A stretch of 64,000 nt of DNA from Adiantum capillus-veneris (lineage: Eukaryota; Streptophyta; Polypodiopsida; Polypodiales; Pteridaceae), in NCBI GenBank assembly GCA_014529385.2, contig CM043952.1:60057619-60121618 (forward strand), written 5' to 3'. The position numbers and the translations under genes are program-made. The notes below the pieces were generated by a model, which saw nothing but the letters and a program-made list of their open reading frames with translations, searched no databases and was not told the origin of the DNA. Below, in pieces: positions 63,116-64,000 of the stretch (its first letter is position 1; the number at the start of each line of letters is the position of its first letter).

Positions 63116-63675
63116 AAAGTATGCATTCATGGAAGTCACACTCCATGTCTCTTCCTTGGCATGACACAGTTTCCGAACGAGCACATGGAAGTATGAGCAC
63201 CAAGCGTGGGCATTTCCATTGTGTGTTGCCACAGTTGATTGCTCTAGATCATAAGAGAAAAATTTGATCTCATTGTTTGCGCGTGTGTAGTGAACAGTTT
63301 GGCACTCCGTCTCGTTGTTCAGCTACATTGCATGCACAGTCTTTTGAGAAGACACGATTTTTTCCACTAACTTTACATGGAATGGGTATGTTCATGATTT
63401 TGTGTTGGAAATGGTTTCAGGAATTTTCAGCCATGGAGATTCTTGAAGAAGAAAGAAGCATGACTCTCGACGAAGTTCAAGCATTGAAGGAGCCACAGAA
63501 AACTTTGTCGCTTTCGGCGCGGCCCAAAGAAGCAAGCGTTGCAAACCTTTATGAAGTTCAAGTACCGCACGACCCACACATCAGAGTGGGCCGGCGAAGA
63601 GTCCCTTCCAAGATTCCGGATGCTATTGGCGATCTCCCTCAACGCCATACAGTTCGGTACCAGTACCTCACTTTG
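63116..63675 (+). pseudogene. B: remainder of unknown domain and chromodomain-like tail
   Basis: In shifted frames: SHSMSLPWHDTVSERAHGSM, a stop near KRKI, then LTLHGMGMFMILCWKWFQEF, MEILEEERSMTLDEVQALKE, and a frameshift before the FRRGPKKQAL-type tail, whose codons are present in another frame. It matches C at 56491-57000. Confidence 0.7.
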
Positions 63676-63687
63676 AAAAGGAGGGGA
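63676..63687 (+). other. Polypurine tract of B
   Basis: AAAAGGAGGGGA directly before TGTCACGTGACA. Confidence 0.9.
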
Positions 63688-64000
63688 TGTCACGTGACAC
63701 ATCCAACCCTATGTGTCCGTGGACAAGCTACAGCATGATCAGGGTTCAGTCAATCCAGTCAGTCTAGATTAGCGGTGATCTGGCACTTTTGTGAGTCTAT
63801 TCGTAGACCGTGCATGCCCAGTCACTTAGTATAGATGCATATCCTGATCAGGGTTCAGTCAGTCCAGTCAGTCTAGATTAGCGGTGATCTGGCACTTTTG
63901 TGAGTCTATTCGTAGACCGTGCATGCCCAGTCACTTAGTATAGATGCATATCCTCGGGTTGCACACAGCATGATCATCACTATTCCCATCAGAATCCATC
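63688..64000 (+). repeat. 3' LTR of B (start), with 109-bp tandem duplication
   Basis: It begins with the palindrome TGTCACGTGACA. The segment GATCAGGGTTCAGTCAATCC to ATAGATGCATATCCT occurs at 63737 and again at 63846 (offset 109), almost identical. The 5' LTR has it once. The LTR continues past the window. Confidence 0.9.

Larger units (their letters stand above)
60549..64000 (+). mobile_element. Family A element B, gag-deleted derivative, runs off the window
   Basis: 5' LTR 60549-61714 (1166 bp), PBS 61716-61727, leader, a 320-codon ORF (from about 62160), unknown domain and chromodomain-like tail, polypurine tract 63676-63687 and a 3' LTR from 63688 to past the window end. It lacks not only pol but also the gag core, knuckle and protease: the N-terminal coiled coil is joined directly to the EKETLSVSSSPKHD segment. 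It sits inside C's 5' LTR. Confidence 0.9.

Overview
The window is plant nuclear DNA made almost entirely of nested, decayed retrotransposons. I found no host gene, tRNA, rRNA or CRISPR array. The plant call rests on primer-binding sites (PBS) matching the 3' end of plant initiator tRNA-Met (TGGTATCAGAGC), chromodomain Ty3/gypsy elements, a copia remnant, L1-type LINEs with a C-terminal zf-RVT domain, a hAT-like MITE, and AAACCCTAA telobox-like motifs inside LTRs. The repeat density suggests a large-genome land plant. I cannot name the species.

Layout. 1-1390: non-coding, with a duplicated 136-bp block. 1391-7046: Ty3/gypsy element 1 with LTRs, gag and protease remnants, RT/RNase H, integrase and chromodomain. 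7047-8609: nothing recognised. 8800-11897 (-): LINE L-7 between two CT tracts. 12041-15370: chromodomain Ty3/gypsy element 2, with no LTRs seen. 15600-20832: LINE L-1. 21190-22040: 3' end of an F-type LTR element. 22135-43560 is a nest: an old minus-strand LINE (H0) appears in three pieces (22135-22930, 30887-31636, 39830-43560). It is split by LINE L-2, which itself holds LTR element E (23493-29272, TSD TCCAG), and by LINE L-5, which itself holds LTR element F (32003-34909, TSD ACGAG). 45090-45830: solo F-type LTR (TSD GTTAA). 45899-49942: LTR element G, with an F-type LTR fragment in its 5' LTR and a 345-bp hAT-like MITE (8-bp TSD CATGGGGG) in its 3' LTR. 50560-50990: copia RT remnant. 51098-60548 (-): two family-A elements, D and C, sharing one LTR. 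60549-64000 (+): family-A element B, inserted in the 5' LTR of C.

The main biological signal is family A (E, D, C, B). These are non-autonomous LTR retrotransposons that keep gag, a CCHC knuckle and an aspartic-protease-like region but have no RT, RNase H or integrase core. In their place is a His/Asp-rich segment and a conserved domain I do not recognise, ending in a chromodomain-like tail. Element 1 shares their PBS, leader, gag N-terminus, parts of the LTR and the chromodomain tail, so it looks like a dead relative of the autonomous partner. Families F and G are also pol-less. Each carries arrays of short hairpins with conserved stems and variable loops, which may be RNA-level signals.
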